A stretch of DNA of 64,000 nucleotides from Frigoriglobus tundricola (GTDB taxonomy: Bacteria > Planctomycetota > Planctomycetia > Gemmatales > Gemmataceae), in contig NZ_CP053452.2 in assembly GCF_013128195.2 (NCBI RefSeq), forward strand, positions 4,650,001 to 4,714,000, given 5' to 3'. Under the pieces are notes generated by a model that was not told the origin of the DNA, made no database searches, and saw nothing but the letters and a program-made list of their open reading frames with translations. Below are positions 1 through 8,524 of this stretch, piece after piece. Position numbers and translations under genes: made by a program. Numbering within the stretch: the stretch's first letter is position 1; the number at the start of each line of letters is the position of its first letter.

Positions 1-49
1 CCAGCTCGCTTGCGGCTTCGGCAGCGTCGTGCGGCGTTTCGTCAGGCAT
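1..49 (-). CDS. grpE: Probable GrpE nucleotide exchange factor, N-terminal fragment
   Basis: Only the first 16 codons lie in the window, starting at the ATG whose complement is at 47-49. They read MPDETPHDAAEAASEL, an acidic, Ala-rich start like the disordered N-terminus of GrpE. Its place 98 bases after dnaJ in a groEL-groES-groEL-dnaJ operon is the main reason for the call, because GrpE partners DnaK and DnaJ by releasing ADP from DnaK. No diagnostic GrpE motif is inside the window, so this is inference from context; another small gene is possible. Confidence 0.4.
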   Translation of the reverse strand, partial: MPDETPHDAAEAASEL

Positions 50-147
50 CAGATGAAACCCTGCTCGGACGGGGAACAGAAATCAGCGGCCGGCCCGTGT
101 GCGCCCCGGTCGCGCCCGCCCGATTTCTGACCGCGGTCCTGATGGTG

Positions 148-1308
148 TTACTTCTTCTCGTCTTTTGGAGTGGTCTCGCCGGTCACAAGATCCTTCAATT
201 TGCCGAAAAGTCCCTTCGACGTCCCGCTCGACTGGTTGTTCTCCAGTTCGGCCAGTTTGCGGAACAGCTCCTCCTGTTCCGAGGTCAGCTTGGTCGGCGT
301 TTCGACGATGACCCGAACGAGCAGGTCGCCCTTCGCGTCGCTCGTCCGGCGGCTGTCCGGGCGGGCCGGCATCCCGTACCCGGGCACGCGGACGACCGTG
401 TGCGTCTGGCAGCCGCGGGGCACCTCGAACGTCACCGTGTCACCAGTCAGTGTGACGAGGAGCATCGGCCCGCCGAGGGCGGCGCGGGCGAACGAAACGC
501 GGCAGTCGCACCGCAGGTGGTGCCCGTCGCGCTCGAATATCTTGTGCCTCCGGACGCGGAGGTGGAACTCCAGGTCGCCGCGGGGGGCGCCGGGGTCGCC
601 GGCGTGGCCCCGCCCGGGGTAGGTCAGGATGGTGTCGTCGTCCACGCCGGGCGGGATGTTCGCCGTCACCTGCTCGGGCACCTGTTCGCGGCCGGCGCCG
701 CGGCACGCCGGGCACGGGTCGGAGATGACCGTCCCGCGCCCGCCGCACCCGCGGCACTGGATGTGCGCGGACCCGAAGCCGGTGTTCACCACCTCGACCC
801 GCTGGCCGCGGCACCGGCGGCACGGGGCGGGCTGCGAGCCCGCCTTCGCGCCGGTGCCGCCGCACGTCCGGCAGATCTGCTCCGTCGTCACGGTGAACGT
901 CTTGCTCACCCCGGTCGCGGCCTCGAGCAGATCGATCTCGAGGGCGGCGGCGAGCCCCTCGCCGCCGCGCCGCGGGCCGCGGGCCCGCCGGCCGCCGGCC
1001 ATGCCGCCGAGCAGGTCGCCGAGGAACCCGCCCAGACCGCCGAAGAAGTCGGCCGCCTCCGACCCGGCCCCGTCCATCGCCTCGACCCCGGCGTGCCCGT
1101 ACCGGTCGTACCGGGCGCGCCTGCCCGCGTCGTTCAGCACCGCGTACGCCTCGTCCACTTCGGCGTACCGGACCTTGGCCTCGTCGTCACCGATGTTGCG
1201 GTCGGGGTGGTACTGCTTGGCGAGCTGGCGGTACGCCTTGGTGATCTCCACCTCGGTGGCGGTCCGGACCACACCGAGGACTTCGTAGTAGTCGCGCTTT
1301 TCGGCCAT
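148..1308 (-). CDS. dnaJ: Chaperone protein DnaJ (type I Hsp40)
   Basis: This 386-residue protein is a full-length DnaJ. It has an N-terminal J domain (residues about 4-70, with the HPD motif in AKQYHPDRN), a Gly-rich linker, a zinc domain made of four Cys pairs, and the C-terminal client-binding beta domains. It stimulates DnaK ATPase activity and delivers unfolded proteins in the cytosol. The four zinc repeats read CRTCGGTG, CRRCRGQR, CRGCGGRG and CPACRGAG; the second departs from the usual CxxCxGxG at its last Gly, but all eight cysteines are kept. It lies 112 bases downstream of groEL1 and precedes a probable grpE, so it is likely part of a heat-shock operon. The frame is intact and the ATG at 1308 begins the J domain directly. 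Confidence 0.95.
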   Translation of the reverse strand: MAEKRDYYEVLGVVRTATEVEITKAYRQLAKQYHPDRNIGDDEAKVRYAEVDEAYAVLNDAGRRARYDRYGHAGVEAMDGAGSEAADFFGGLGGFLGDLLGGMAGGRRARGPRRGGEGLAAALEIDLLEAATGVSKTFTVTTEQICRTCGGTGAKAGSQPAPCRRCRGQRVEVVNTGFGSAHIQCRGCGGRGTVISDPCPACRGAGREQVPEQVTANIPPGVDDDTILTYPGRGHAGDPGAPRGDLEFHLRVRRHKIFERDGHHLRCDCRVSFARAALGGPMLLVTLTGDTVTFEVPRGCQTHTVVRVPGYGMPARPDSRRTSDAKGDLLVRVIVETPTKLTSEQEELFRKLAELENNQSSGTSKGLFGKLKDLVTGETTPKDEKK

Positions 1309-1420
1309 AGGGTGCGGCGGGGGCTGTAAGAATAAAGGACCGACGCCTTAACCATAATATCCGGCGCGTCGTGCCTTTGGACACAGGGCGGAAGCCCCGT
1401 GCGCTTGTTTGGGTGCCGCC

Positions 1421-3121
1421 TTACGCGATCGCCCCGGTGACCTTGGACTTCTTGTCGTCCTCGTCGATCCGGGTGACCATGACCTCGGTGGTCAGCATCA
1501 GGCCGGCGATGCTGGCGGCGTTGGTCAGGGCGCTGCGGGTGACGCGGAGCGGGTCGAGGACGCCGGCCTTGAACATGTCCTCGTACTTGCCGGTGTTCGC
1601 GTTGAACCCGATGTTCGGGTCCTTCTCGCCGCGGGTGGTCACCTCGTCGGCCACCACCGCGCCGTCCACCCCGCCGTTCTCGGCGATGGTGCGGATCGGC
1701 TTGAGCAGCGCGCGGGCCACGATCTCCGCCCCGATCCGCTCGTCGCCCTTCAGCTTCTCGCCGAGCGCTTCGACGGTCGGGACGCAGCGCAGGAGGGCCA
1801 CGCCGCCGCCGGGGACGATGCCCTCGGCCACCGCCGCGCGGGTCGCGTGCAGCGCGTCCTCGACCCGGCCCTTGGTCTGCTTCATCTCGGCCTCGGTCGA
1901 GGCCCCGACCTTGATGACCGCGACCCCGCCGACGAGCTTCGCGAGCCGCTCGGAGAACTTCTCCTTGTCGTACTCGCTCTCGGTCTGGTCCATCTGCGTG
2001 CGGATGGTCTTCACCCGGGCGTCCAGGGCCGCCTTCCGGTCCTTGTTCGGCTCGACGATGACGGTGCAGTTCTCCTTATCGACCACCACCTGATCGGCGT
2101 GGCCGAGGAGCTTGAACACCTTCGGCTCGGGCCGGGCGCCGCGCTGCTGCTCGGCCGGGCTGACCTCGTCCATGCTGTCCAGGTTGATGCCCCGGTCCTC
2201 GCTGACGAACGTGCCGCCGGTCAGCACCGCGATGTCTTCCATCATGGCCTTGCGGCGGTCGCCGAAGCCGGGGGCCTTCACCGCGCACACCTCGAGCAGC
2301 CCGCGGAGCCGGTTCACGACCAGCACCGCCAGCGCCTCGCTCTCCACGTCCTCGGCGATGATGAGCAGCGGCTTGCGGGCCTGGGCCACGCGGTCCAAGA
2401 GCGGCAGCATCTCGCGGACGTTGGACAGCTTCTTTTCGAACAGCAGGACCGAAACGTCGTTCTGCTCCCACTTCAGCTCGGGCGTGTTGACGACGAAGTA
2501 CGGCGAGATGTAGCCCTTGTCGAACTGCATGCCCTCGACGAACTCCAGCGCGGTCTCGGAGGTCTTGCCCTCCTCGACCGTGATGACGCCGTCGCGGCCG
2601 ATCTTGGCGAACGCGTCGGCCATCAGCTTGCCGATCTTCGGGTCGTTGTTGGCCGAGATGCTGGCGATGTTTTCCAGGTCCTCGCGCCCGCCCTTGTCGA
2701 TGGCCCGGATGGTCCGGGCGAGGTTGTCCTCGAGGTGCTTGACCGCGGCGGCAACGGCCTTATCGATGCCGCGCTTGACGGCCATCGGGTTGGCCCCGGC
2801 GGTGATGTTCCGCAGCCCCTCCTGGTAGATCGCCAGGGCGAGCACGGTCGCGGTGGTGGTGCCGTCGCCGGCCGCGTCGCTGGTCTTCTGGGCGACCGCG
2901 TTCACGAGCTTCGCGCCCATGTTCTCGAATGGGTCGGGCAGGTCGATCTCCTTGGAGACCGTGACGCCGTCCTTGGTGACGGTCGGCCCGCCGAACGACT
3001 TGTCGATGATGACGTTGCGGCCGGTCGGCCCGAGCGTGGAGCCGACCGCGCGGGCCAGCTTCTCCGCCCCGGTCAGCAGCTTCTTCCGGGCGTCGTCGGT
3101 GTAGAGCAGTTGCTTCGCCAT
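1421..3121 (-). CDS. groEL: 60 kDa chaperonin GroEL, copy 1 (no GGM tail)
   Basis: The 566-residue protein is a complete GroEL: an ATP-binding equatorial domain with [10 protein letters not shown] near residue 87, intermediate and apical domains, and the second equatorial half with [14 protein letters not shown]. It forms the folding chamber capped by GroES. Unlike the copy at 3705-5435 it ends in KKSKVTGAIA and lacks the Gly-Gly-Met tail that projects into the cavity of classical GroEL. Both copies carry extra residues after the ITVL/YLTGG strand compared with E. coli GroEL (here around DSMDEVSPAEQQ). Gene order is groEL2, groES, this copy, dnaJ. Multiple groEL genes are common in planctomycetes; the tail-less copy is probably a specialised paralogue, which is an inference. 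Confidence 0.95.
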   Translation of the reverse strand: MAKQLLYTDDARKKLLTGAEKLARAVGSTLGPTGRNVIIDKSFGGPTVTKDGVTVSKEIDLPDPFENMGAKLVNAVAQKTSDAAGDGTTTATVLALAIYQEGLRNITAGANPMAVKRGIDKAVAAAVKHLEDNLARTIRAIDKGGREDLENIASISANNDPKIGKLMADAFAKIGRDGVITVEEGKTSETALEFVEGMQFDKGYISPYFVVNTPELKWEQNDVSVLLFEKKLSNVREMLPLLDRVAQARKPLLIIAEDVESEALAVLVVNRLRGLLEVCAVKAPGFGDRRKAMMEDIAVLTGGTFVSEDRGINLDSMDEVSPAEQQRGARPEPKVFKLLGHADQVVVDKENCTVIVEPNKDRKAALDARVKTIRTQMDQTESEYDKEKFSERLAKLVGGVAVIKVGASTEAEMKQTKGRVEDALHATRAAVAEGIVPGGGVALLRCVPTVEALGEKLKGDERIGAEIVARALLKPIRTIAENGGVDGAVVADEVTTRGEKDPNIGFNANTGKYEDMFKAGVLDPLRVTRSALTNAASIAGLMLTTEVMVTRIDEDDKKSKVTGAIA

Positions 3122-3142
3122 GATGACTCCAGATTAAGAGCT

Positions 3143-3246
3143 CACCACAAAGGCACAAAGGCCGCACAAAGAGCCACAAAGAAAAAGTGAATGGGGTCTC
3201 CGCCTTCTTTGTGTTCCTTTGTGTTGGTCTTTGTGCCTTTGTGGTG
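3143..3246. repeat. Inverted repeat built from CACAAAG heptamers
   Basis: The groES-groEL1 spacer holds an 18-base perfect inverted repeat. The left arm, 3143-3160, reads CACCACAAAGGCACAAAG and the right arm, 3229-3246, is its exact complement. The 68 bases between contain four more heptamers, two reading CACAAAG and two CTTTGTG. The same heptamer on one strand appears at 37301-37316, so it is a dispersed intergenic motif. It could fold in the operon mRNA between the two cistrons. Confidence 0.75.
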
Positions 3247-3258
3247 AAATCGTGTGTA

Positions 3259-3570
3259 TTACTTCGTGACTTTGCCGAGGATCTCGCTCTCGCGAACGAT
3301 CTTGTATTCCTTGCCGTTCACTTCGACGTCCGAGCCGCTGTACTTGCCGAACAGGACCGTGTCGCCGACCTTCACGGCCAGCGCCAGGCGGGTGCCCTTG
3401 TCGTTCAGCTTGCCGGGGCCGACGGCGACCACCGTGCCCTGCTGGGGCTTCTGCTTGGCGGTGTCCGGCAGCAGGATGCCGCCCGACGTCTTCTCTTCCG
3501 CTTCGAGCGGTTGCAGAACGACGCGGTCGTCCAGCGGCTTCAGGGTCAGTTGCTTGTCAGCTTTCGCCAT
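3259..3570 (-). CDS. groES: 10 kDa co-chaperonin GroES
   Basis: The 103-residue protein matches GroES: N-terminal [23 protein letters not shown], which includes the mobile loop that docks on GroEL, followed by the conserved GKL and [14 protein letters not shown] segments of the dome. It forms a heptameric lid on GroEL. The gene lies between two groEL genes, which is unusual because most bacteria have groES first; here groEL2 precedes it by 134 bases. The start at 3570 is the natural ATG, with a few residues (MAKADKQLT) before the fold. Confidence 0.95.
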   Translation of the reverse strand: MAKADKQLTLKPLDDRVVLQPLEAEEKTSGGILLPDTAKQKPQQGTVVAVGPGKLNDKGTRLALAVKVGDTVLFGKYSGSDVEVNGKEYKIVRESEILGKVTK

Positions 3571-3593
3571 TGTTATGCTCCGGTGAATCGGAA

Positions 3594-3695
3594 CCCAGGG
3601 CAGCGCCCTGGGCCGGGGAATCGCACCCCTGGGGGTGCGGGATGTTTTCAGCCCGGCGGGCCGGGAACTCTCGGCCCGGAGCGCGGCTCCGGGCC
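3594..3695. repeat. Group of GC-rich hairpins between groEL2 and groES
   Basis: Three perfect hairpins follow each other: CCCAGGGC/GCCCTGGG at 3594-3612 (loop 3), GCACCCC/GGGGTGC at 3623-3638 (loop 2), and an arm of 10 (GGCCCGGAGC) at 3673-3695 (loop 3). They fill most of the intercistronic spacer. They could stabilise or process the mRNA between cistrons. No U-tract follows, so simple termination is unlikely. Confidence 0.65.
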
Positions 3696-3704
3696 GGCGT
3701 CGGA

Positions 3705-5435
3705 TTACATCATGCCGCCCATGCCGCCCATGCCGCCCATCCCACCCATGCCGCCCATGCCACCCATGCCGCCGCCGTGGTGGTCGTCGTGGTGGTCACC
3801 ACCCGCCTTCTTCGGCTCGGGGATGTCGGCGATCATGCACTCGGTGGTGAGGAGCAGGCAGGCGACGCTCGCCCCGTTCTGGAGCGCGCTGCGGGTGACC
3901 TTCACCGGGTCGATGACGCCCGCGGCGCGGAGGTCTTCGTACTTGTCGGTGTCGGCGTTGTAGCCCCAGTTCTTGTCCTTGCCCTTGAGGATGTGCGACA
4001 CGACCACGGTGCCGTCCATCCCGGCGTTCTCGGCGATCATCCGGCACGGCATCTCGAGCGCCCGGAACAGCACGCGGGTGCCCTCGGCCTCGTCGCCCTC
4101 GAGCTTCAACTTCTCCAGGCCCTTGCGGGCGTTCAGGAGGGCCACGCCGCCGCCGGGGACGATGCCCTCGGCCACCGCCGCGCGGGTCGCGTGCAGGCTG
4201 TCCTCGTACAGCGCCTTCCGCTCCTTCATGGCGGTCTCGGTCGCGCCGCCGACCTTCAGCTGGGCCACGCCGCCGGCCAGCTTCGCGAGCCGCTCTTGCA
4301 GCTTCTCGCGGTCGTACTCGCTCTCGGTCTTCTCGATCTCCTTACGGATCGACTCGGCCCGGCCCTCGATGGCCTCTTTCTTGCCCTTGCCCTCGGTGAT
4401 GGTCGTGTTCTCGGAATCGACCTTCACCTTCTTGGCGCGGCCGAGCGAGCCGTCGGCGACCACCGCGGGTACCGCGCCGCCCTTGCCCTGCACGGTCGCG
4501 TCGAGCTGGACGCCGAGGTCCTTGAAGATGGCCTTACCGCCGGTCAGGTAGGCGATGTCTTCGAGCATGGCCTTGCGGCGGTCGCCGTAGCCGGGGGCCT
4601 TGACCGCGCACACCTGGAGCACGCCCTTGAGCTTGTTCAGCACCAGGCCGGCGAGCGCCTCGCCCTCGAAGTCCTCGGCGATGAGGACCAGTTGGGCCTT
4701 CTCCTTCGCGGCCCATTCGAGCAGCGGGATGATGGTCTTGAGGGTGCTGATCTTCTCTTCGTAGATCAGGATGTAGGGGTTCTCGAACTCGCACGTGACC
4801 GATTCGGGGTTCGTGACGAAGTGCGGCGACAGGTACCCGCGGTCGAACTGCATGCCCTGGACGACCTTCACCTCGGTGTCGGCGGTCTTGCCCTCTTCAA
4901 TGGTGATGACGCCGTCGGCCCCGACGAGCTTCATCGCCTCGGCGAGCTTCTTGCCGATCTCCTTGTCGTTGTTGGCCGCGATGCTGGCGACCTCGGTGAT
5001 CGACTTGTTGTCCTTCGGGTTGATCGGCTCGGCGATCTCGTGCAGCAGTTTGACGACCTCGGTCACGCCCTTCTGGATGCCGCGGACGACGGCCATCGGG
5101 TCGTGGCCGCCGGACACGCTCTTGAGCCCCTCGCGGAAGATGAACTCCGCGAGGACGGTGGCCGTCGTCGTGCCGTCGCCGGCGACGTCGGAGGTCTTGC
5201 TGGCGGCCTCCTTGACGAGCTGGGCGCCCATGTTCTCGAACGGGTCCTTCAGCTCGATGTCTTCGGCGACGGTGACGCCGTCCTTGGTGACGGTCGGCGA
5301 GCCCCAGCCCTTATCGAGGACGGCGTTGCGACCGCGGGGCCCGAGGGTGGAACGAACGGCGCGGGCGAGTTTGCTGGCCCCGGCGAGGAGCTTCTGGCGC
5401 GCGTCGTCGGCGTAGGAAAGTTGCTTGGATGCCAT
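3705..5435 (-). CDS. groEL: 60 kDa chaperonin GroEL, copy 2 (classical GGM tail)
   Basis: This 576-residue GroEL has the standard domain order, with [14 protein letters not shown] in the ATP site and [13 protein letters not shown] in the second equatorial half. It ends in a His/Asp segment followed by seven GGM repeats, the typical flexible tail inside the folding cavity. It is the first gene of the chaperone operon and sits upstream of groES. It is probably the main housekeeping chaperonin of this locus, while the tail-less copy downstream is the paralogue. The ATG at 5435 gives the expected [17 protein letters not shown] start. Confidence 0.95.
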   Translation of the reverse strand: MASKQLSYADDARQKLLAGASKLARAVRSTLGPRGRNAVLDKGWGSPTVTKDGVTVAEDIELKDPFENMGAQLVKEAASKTSDVAGDGTTTATVLAEFIFREGLKSVSGGHDPMAVVRGIQKGVTEVVKLLHEIAEPINPKDNKSITEVASIAANNDKEIGKKLAEAMKLVGADGVITIEEGKTADTEVKVVQGMQFDRGYLSPHFVTNPESVTCEFENPYILIYEEKISTLKTIIPLLEWAAKEKAQLVLIAEDFEGEALAGLVLNKLKGVLQVCAVKAPGYGDRRKAMLEDIAYLTGGKAIFKDLGVQLDATVQGKGGAVPAVVADGSLGRAKKVKVDSENTTITEGKGKKEAIEGRAESIRKEIEKTESEYDREKLQERLAKLAGGVAQLKVGGATETAMKERKALYEDSLHATRAAVAEGIVPGGGVALLNARKGLEKLKLEGDEAEGTRVLFRALEMPCRMIAENAGMDGTVVVSHILKGKDKNWGYNADTDKYEDLRAAGVIDPVKVTRSALQNGASVACLLLTTECMIADIPEPKKAGGDHHDDHHGGGMGGMGGMGGMGGMGGMGGMM

Positions 5436-5628
5436 CGGATCTATCCGCCTGGAGGTAACGTAAGGGATAGCTGAGCGTCGCTCCTATGCAAGGAGCGTGC
5501 CGCGAAACAGTCGCGTTGCAACTTGTTGCTGGTGAATGACTTGGTGAAACGACTCAGGGACGGATGGCGGTGGCCGGTGTCAGAGTGGCAGGGAACGCGA
5601 ACGGGAGGTGCGGCGAAATGGCAGGCGG
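5436..5628 (-). promoter_or_regulatory. Leader/promoter region of the chaperone operon
   Basis: The 193 bases upstream of groEL2 contain two perfect short inverted repeats: GCTCCT/AGGAGC with a 5-base loop at 5480-5496, and GCAAC-TT-GTTGC at 5518-5529. I did not find a CIRCE element (TTAGCACTC-N9-GAGTGCTAA), so HrcA control is not supported. Either repeat could be an operator or an mRNA structure. No -35/-10 pair can be named with confidence. Confidence 0.4.
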
Positions 5629-5886
5629 TCAACCGATGGCAAAAACGCCGTGGACGATGACCCGCTTGTCGTCTTCGATCACTTCGAACTCGACGCCCAG
5701 AGGGTCGCGAACGGCAATTCGGTGAACGGACGACGTCCAGGGTTCGCCGAAGTGCAACGGGTCACCAACGAGATGAGCGTCGGGCCAAGTGGACGCCGCG
5801 GTCATCGCGTTGCGATCCGCCGCCGCGTTCCAGATAGCGGCCAGGTCGTTTTCGGCTTCCGAGGTCCACTCGACGTGGTAACTCAT
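5629..5886 (-). CDS. ParE/RelE-superfamily toxin-like protein
   Basis: The 85-residue protein starts MSYHVEWTSEAENDLAAIW, the usual beta-strand plus amphipathic helix of the RelE/ParE fold, and ends with strands containing VHRIAVRDPLGVEFEVIEDDKRVIVHGVF. Proteins of this fold inhibit gyrase (ParE) or cleave ribosome-bound mRNA (RelE); which applies here cannot be told. Its start codon overlaps the stop of the upstream 79-residue gene by 4 bases (ATGA), typical of a translationally coupled antitoxin-toxin pair. It lies between the chaperone operon and a sulfatase. Confidence 0.7.
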   Translation of the reverse strand: MSYHVEWTSEAENDLAAIWNAAADRNAMTAASTWPDAHLVGDPLHFGEPWTSSVHRIAVRDPLGVEFEVIEDDKRVIVHGVFAIG

Positions 5887-6122
5887 CCCTGGGCCTCCAA
5901 GCCGTGGAGGATGTCCTTGAGAGGGCGCCCGGAGCGCTGGGTGCGCCGTCGCTCCTCCATCTCCTCCCGGGTGAACGGCGATTTCACCCCCGGCGGCAGT
6001 TTGCCGAGCCCCTCAACGGCGAACGTACCGAGCACGTTGCCTTCGGGGTCTTTGAGTTCGACCGTGTGGCCGGCTTGCCGCAACTGCGCGAGTAGCGCCG
6101 GATCGGTGATGGTGATCGACAT
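5883..6122 (-). CDS. Antitoxin of the ParE-like pair
   Basis: The 79-residue protein starts MSITITDPALLAQL and has a short beta region (VELKDPEGNVLGTF) followed by a charged helix (FTREEMEERRRTQRSGRPLKDILHGL). The first part resembles a small DNA-binding dimer domain and the second a toxin-wrapping tail, as in type II antitoxins. It is upstream of and overlaps the toxin gene by 4 bases. A longer reading back to 6482 is open but would run antisense to the sulfatase, so the ATG at 6122 is preferred. Family assignment is from organisation more than from a motif. Confidence 0.6.
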   Translation of the reverse strand: MSITITDPALLAQLRQAGHTVELKDPEGNVLGTFAVEGLGKLPPGVKSPFTREEMEERRRTQRSGRPLKDILHGLEAQG

Positions 6123-6217
6123 ACCCCGCTCCACCGGAGGATGTGGTGATTTTACCCCAAGATCCGGCGACGTTGCAACGAGCGCAAGCCGGGCACCGGC
6201 TGTTGATGGGGTGGCCT

Positions 6218-7660
6218 TTACTTCACGTCCGTCGCGCCCAGTTCCTTCCGCAGCGCGTCCATCGTCGCTTGCAGTTCCTTGACGGTTCCCTTCATGGCGG
6301 GACGGTTGGCGAGGTTCACCCGCTCCTCCGGATCGTTCGCCAGGTCGTACAGCTCCCACTCGTTCTGGAACTGGAACGGCGGGTCGTAGTAGTGGATCAG
6401 CTTCCACTTCGTCGTGCGGACGCCGCGGTGCTTGTTGACGTTGTGCGACACGTCCGGGAACTCGAAGTATTCGTAGTACCACGCCTCACGCGGCTTCCCT
6501 TCCGGTGGCACCGGGCCAGGCCGCGGAGCGCGAGCAAGCGGCAACACGCTCCGGCCCTGCATCGCCGCGGGCGCGGCACCGCCGGCCAGTTCCAGTACCG
6601 TCGGCGCGATGTCAACATTCAGAACCATCGGGTCGAGCTTCGATCCGCCGTCGCGGTAACCGGTGAGCGACTTCGGCAGCTTCACGAGGAGCGGGACGCG
6701 GATCGACGGCTCGTGCATGAACCGCTTGTCGAACCGCTGCCATTCGCCCATGAAGAAGCCGTTGTCCGACGTGTACATCACTGCTGTGTCGTCGGCCAGG
6801 TGCGTGTCGTCGAGGGCCTTCAGCACCCGCCCGACGTTGTCGTCCACGCCCGTGATGCACCGGCAGTAGTCGCGGACCATGCCGTCGTAGTCCTTGGTGT
6901 CCGGGTACTGGCCGAACATGTTAGCCGCTTGCAGGAACGCCCGCGGCTTGCCGGCGCCGGGGTCGTCCCAGAGCGCGGGCTTCTTTACGACTGCGTCCGC
7001 GTACAGGTCTTTGTTTCGCGGCGCCGGCTGCCACGCCCGGTGCGGCGCTTTGAAGAACAGGAACAGCACAAACGGCTTCTTTCCCTTCGTGGTGCCGCCC
7101 TCCTGCCTCTGCGTCATCCAGGCGATCGCCCTGTCCGTGACGACGTCGTCCATCCAGCCCTCGTAAGGCTTGTCGGGGCCGATCTTGCCGTCCGGGCCGC
7201 TCTCCGCGATGACCGGTTTGAGATAGTCGCCCTGACCCCGGAAGCCGAAGTAGTAGTCCCAGGTCTTCTCGCGGAAGTGGCCGGGCACGTGCGACTTCCC
7301 GCAGAACGCGACCTCGTAGCCGAGCTTGCGCAACTCATCGGGGAGCCAGGGCGCGTCCGGGTTGAGCTTCGTGCCCAGGTTGTCGCGGACGCCGTTCTTG
7401 TGCGAGTACTGCCCCGTCATGAGCGTCGCCCGGCTCGGGGCGCACAAGGCGTTGGTCACGAACATGTTCGTGTACCGGAACCCCTCCTTCGCGATCCGGT
7501 CCATGTTCGGGGTCTTGAGAAACGGGTGCCCCGCGCACGAGAGGAAGTCGTGGCGCTGGTCGTCGGTCATCATCACGATGATGTTGGGCCGATCGGCTGC
7601 GATGAGAGCGGAGCTGTTGGCGAGCGTAACGAGTACGAACAGAGAGAGGAAGATACGCAT
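6218..7660 (-). CDS. Secreted sulfatase (arylsulfatase/iduronate-2-sulfatase type)
   Basis: This 480-residue protein has an N-terminal signal peptide (MRIFLSLFVLVTLANSSALIAA) followed by RPNIIVMMTDDQR, the metal-binding start of sulfatases. The catalytic motif CAPSR is at residues 73-77; Cys73 is the residue matured to formylglycine by sulfatase-modifying enzyme. GKSHVPGHF and YTSDNGFFMGEW supply further metal or substrate ligands. It hydrolyses sulfate esters outside the cytoplasm, most likely on sulfated polysaccharides, the classic planctomycete carbon source. The substrate cannot be read from the sequence. It is a single gene, divergent from the oxygenase at 7922. Confidence 0.92.
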   Translation of the reverse strand: MRIFLSLFVLVTLANSSALIAADRPNIIVMMTDDQRHDFLSCAGHPFLKTPNMDRIAKEGFRYTNMFVTNALCAPSRATLMTGQYSHKNGVRDNLGTKLNPDAPWLPDELRKLGYEVAFCGKSHVPGHFREKTWDYYFGFRGQGDYLKPVIAESGPDGKIGPDKPYEGWMDDVVTDRAIAWMTQRQEGGTTKGKKPFVLFLFFKAPHRAWQPAPRNKDLYADAVVKKPALWDDPGAGKPRAFLQAANMFGQYPDTKDYDGMVRDYCRCITGVDDNVGRVLKALDDTHLADDTAVMYTSDNGFFMGEWQRFDKRFMHEPSIRVPLLVKLPKSLTGYRDGGSKLDPMVLNVDIAPTVLELAGGAAPAAMQGRSVLPLARAPRPGPVPPEGKPREAWYYEYFEFPDVSHNVNKHRGVRTTKWKLIHYYDPPFQFQNEWELYDLANDPEERVNLANRPAMKGTVKELQATMDALRKELGATDVK

Positions 7661-7921
7661 GTGATTCCCTGGCGGTGAGGTACCCCGAGTATATCGCGGG
7701 GCGAGCGGCCGATCACCCCGTTCCCGGTTGCGGGGTCCGGTGAAGGCGCCGGTCGGGTGGCCGACTCGCTCCGAGAGTCGGAGGTCGCCCCCCAGAAGGT
7801 GTCACACGGGTTCACGCGCACGCGACGGAACTCGAGCGCCGTCGCTGTCGGAGACAGCGACCCACCCGAAAAAACGGCCGCTCGACGAGCGGCGAATACT
7901 CAGCAAATGGAGGGTAAACCG

Positions 7922-8512
7922 ATGCGGAAAGAAGAGCTGGACGGCAATCAGGTGTTCGTGATCCACGACTTCCTCACTCCGGAGGAGTGCCGGGAGTACG
8001 TTCGAGTCACCGAACGGGTCGGTTACGGTCCCGCCCCGATCACCACCGGCCGCGGGTTCGTGATGGCGCCAGAGATCCGCAACAACGAGCGGGTGATGCT
8101 CGACAACGGCGCATGGGCGGCGGAACTGTGGGAGCGGGCGAAGCCGCTGGTCCCGTCGCCGTTCCTGGGGCACGACGCGATCGGGCTGAACGAACGGTTC
8201 CGGTTCTACCGGTACGACCCCGGTCACACATTCCGCCCGCACTACGACGGCCAATTCGCCCGCAACGACGAGCGGAGCCAGCTCACGTTCATGGTCTACC
8301 TGAGTGGGGACTGCGAGGGCGGGGACACGGTCATCTACATCCAGGACGACGGGCTCACGCTGCCGGACGGCGCTGCGCTTCGGGTGAAGCCCGAAACGGG
8401 AAAGGCGCTGGTGTTCTACCACTACCTGTTGCACGAGGGCGCGCCCGTGACCGCCGGCCGCAAGTACGTCTTGCGGACGGACGTGATGTACCGCGTGCCG
8501 CCGGAGGAATAA
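7922..8512 (+). CDS. 2-oxoglutarate/Fe(II)-dependent oxygenase (prolyl 4-hydroxylase-like)
   Basis: The 196-residue protein carries the iron triad of the double-stranded beta-helix oxygenases: H and D in FRPHYDGQF, the distal His in YLLHEGAPV, and the 2-oxoglutarate-binding basic residue in GRKYVLRTD. The N-terminus (FVIHDFLTPEECREYVRVTE) matches the P4Hc/SMART prolyl hydroxylase-like family. The substrate is unknown. I chose the ATG at 7922 because GGAGGG at 7909-7914 is well spaced before it; an open extension back to 7757 has no domain similarity. It is a lone gene on the plus strand, facing the Rrf2 gene. Confidence 0.85.
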   Translation: MRKEELDGNQVFVIHDFLTPEECREYVRVTERVGYGPAPITTGRGFVMAPEIRNNERVMLDNGAWAAELWERAKPLVPSPFLGHDAIGLNERFRFYRYDPGHTFRPHYDGQFARNDERSQLTFMVYLSGDCEGGDTVIYIQDDGLTLPDGAALRVKPETGKALVFYHYLLHEGAPVTAGRKYVLRTDVMYRVPPEE

Positions 8513-8524
8513 CCACCGCTGGCG

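Noticed and set aside
10-5474. Long plus-strand open frames opposite dnaJ and both groEL genes
   Set aside because: They are antisense shadows caused by high GC; the translations are Arg/His/Ala-rich and match nothing, while the minus-strand frames are complete chaperones.
5436-5628. CIRCE/HrcA operator upstream of groEL2
   Set aside because: No TTAGCACTC-N9-GAGTGCTAA match, even with several mismatches, was seen.
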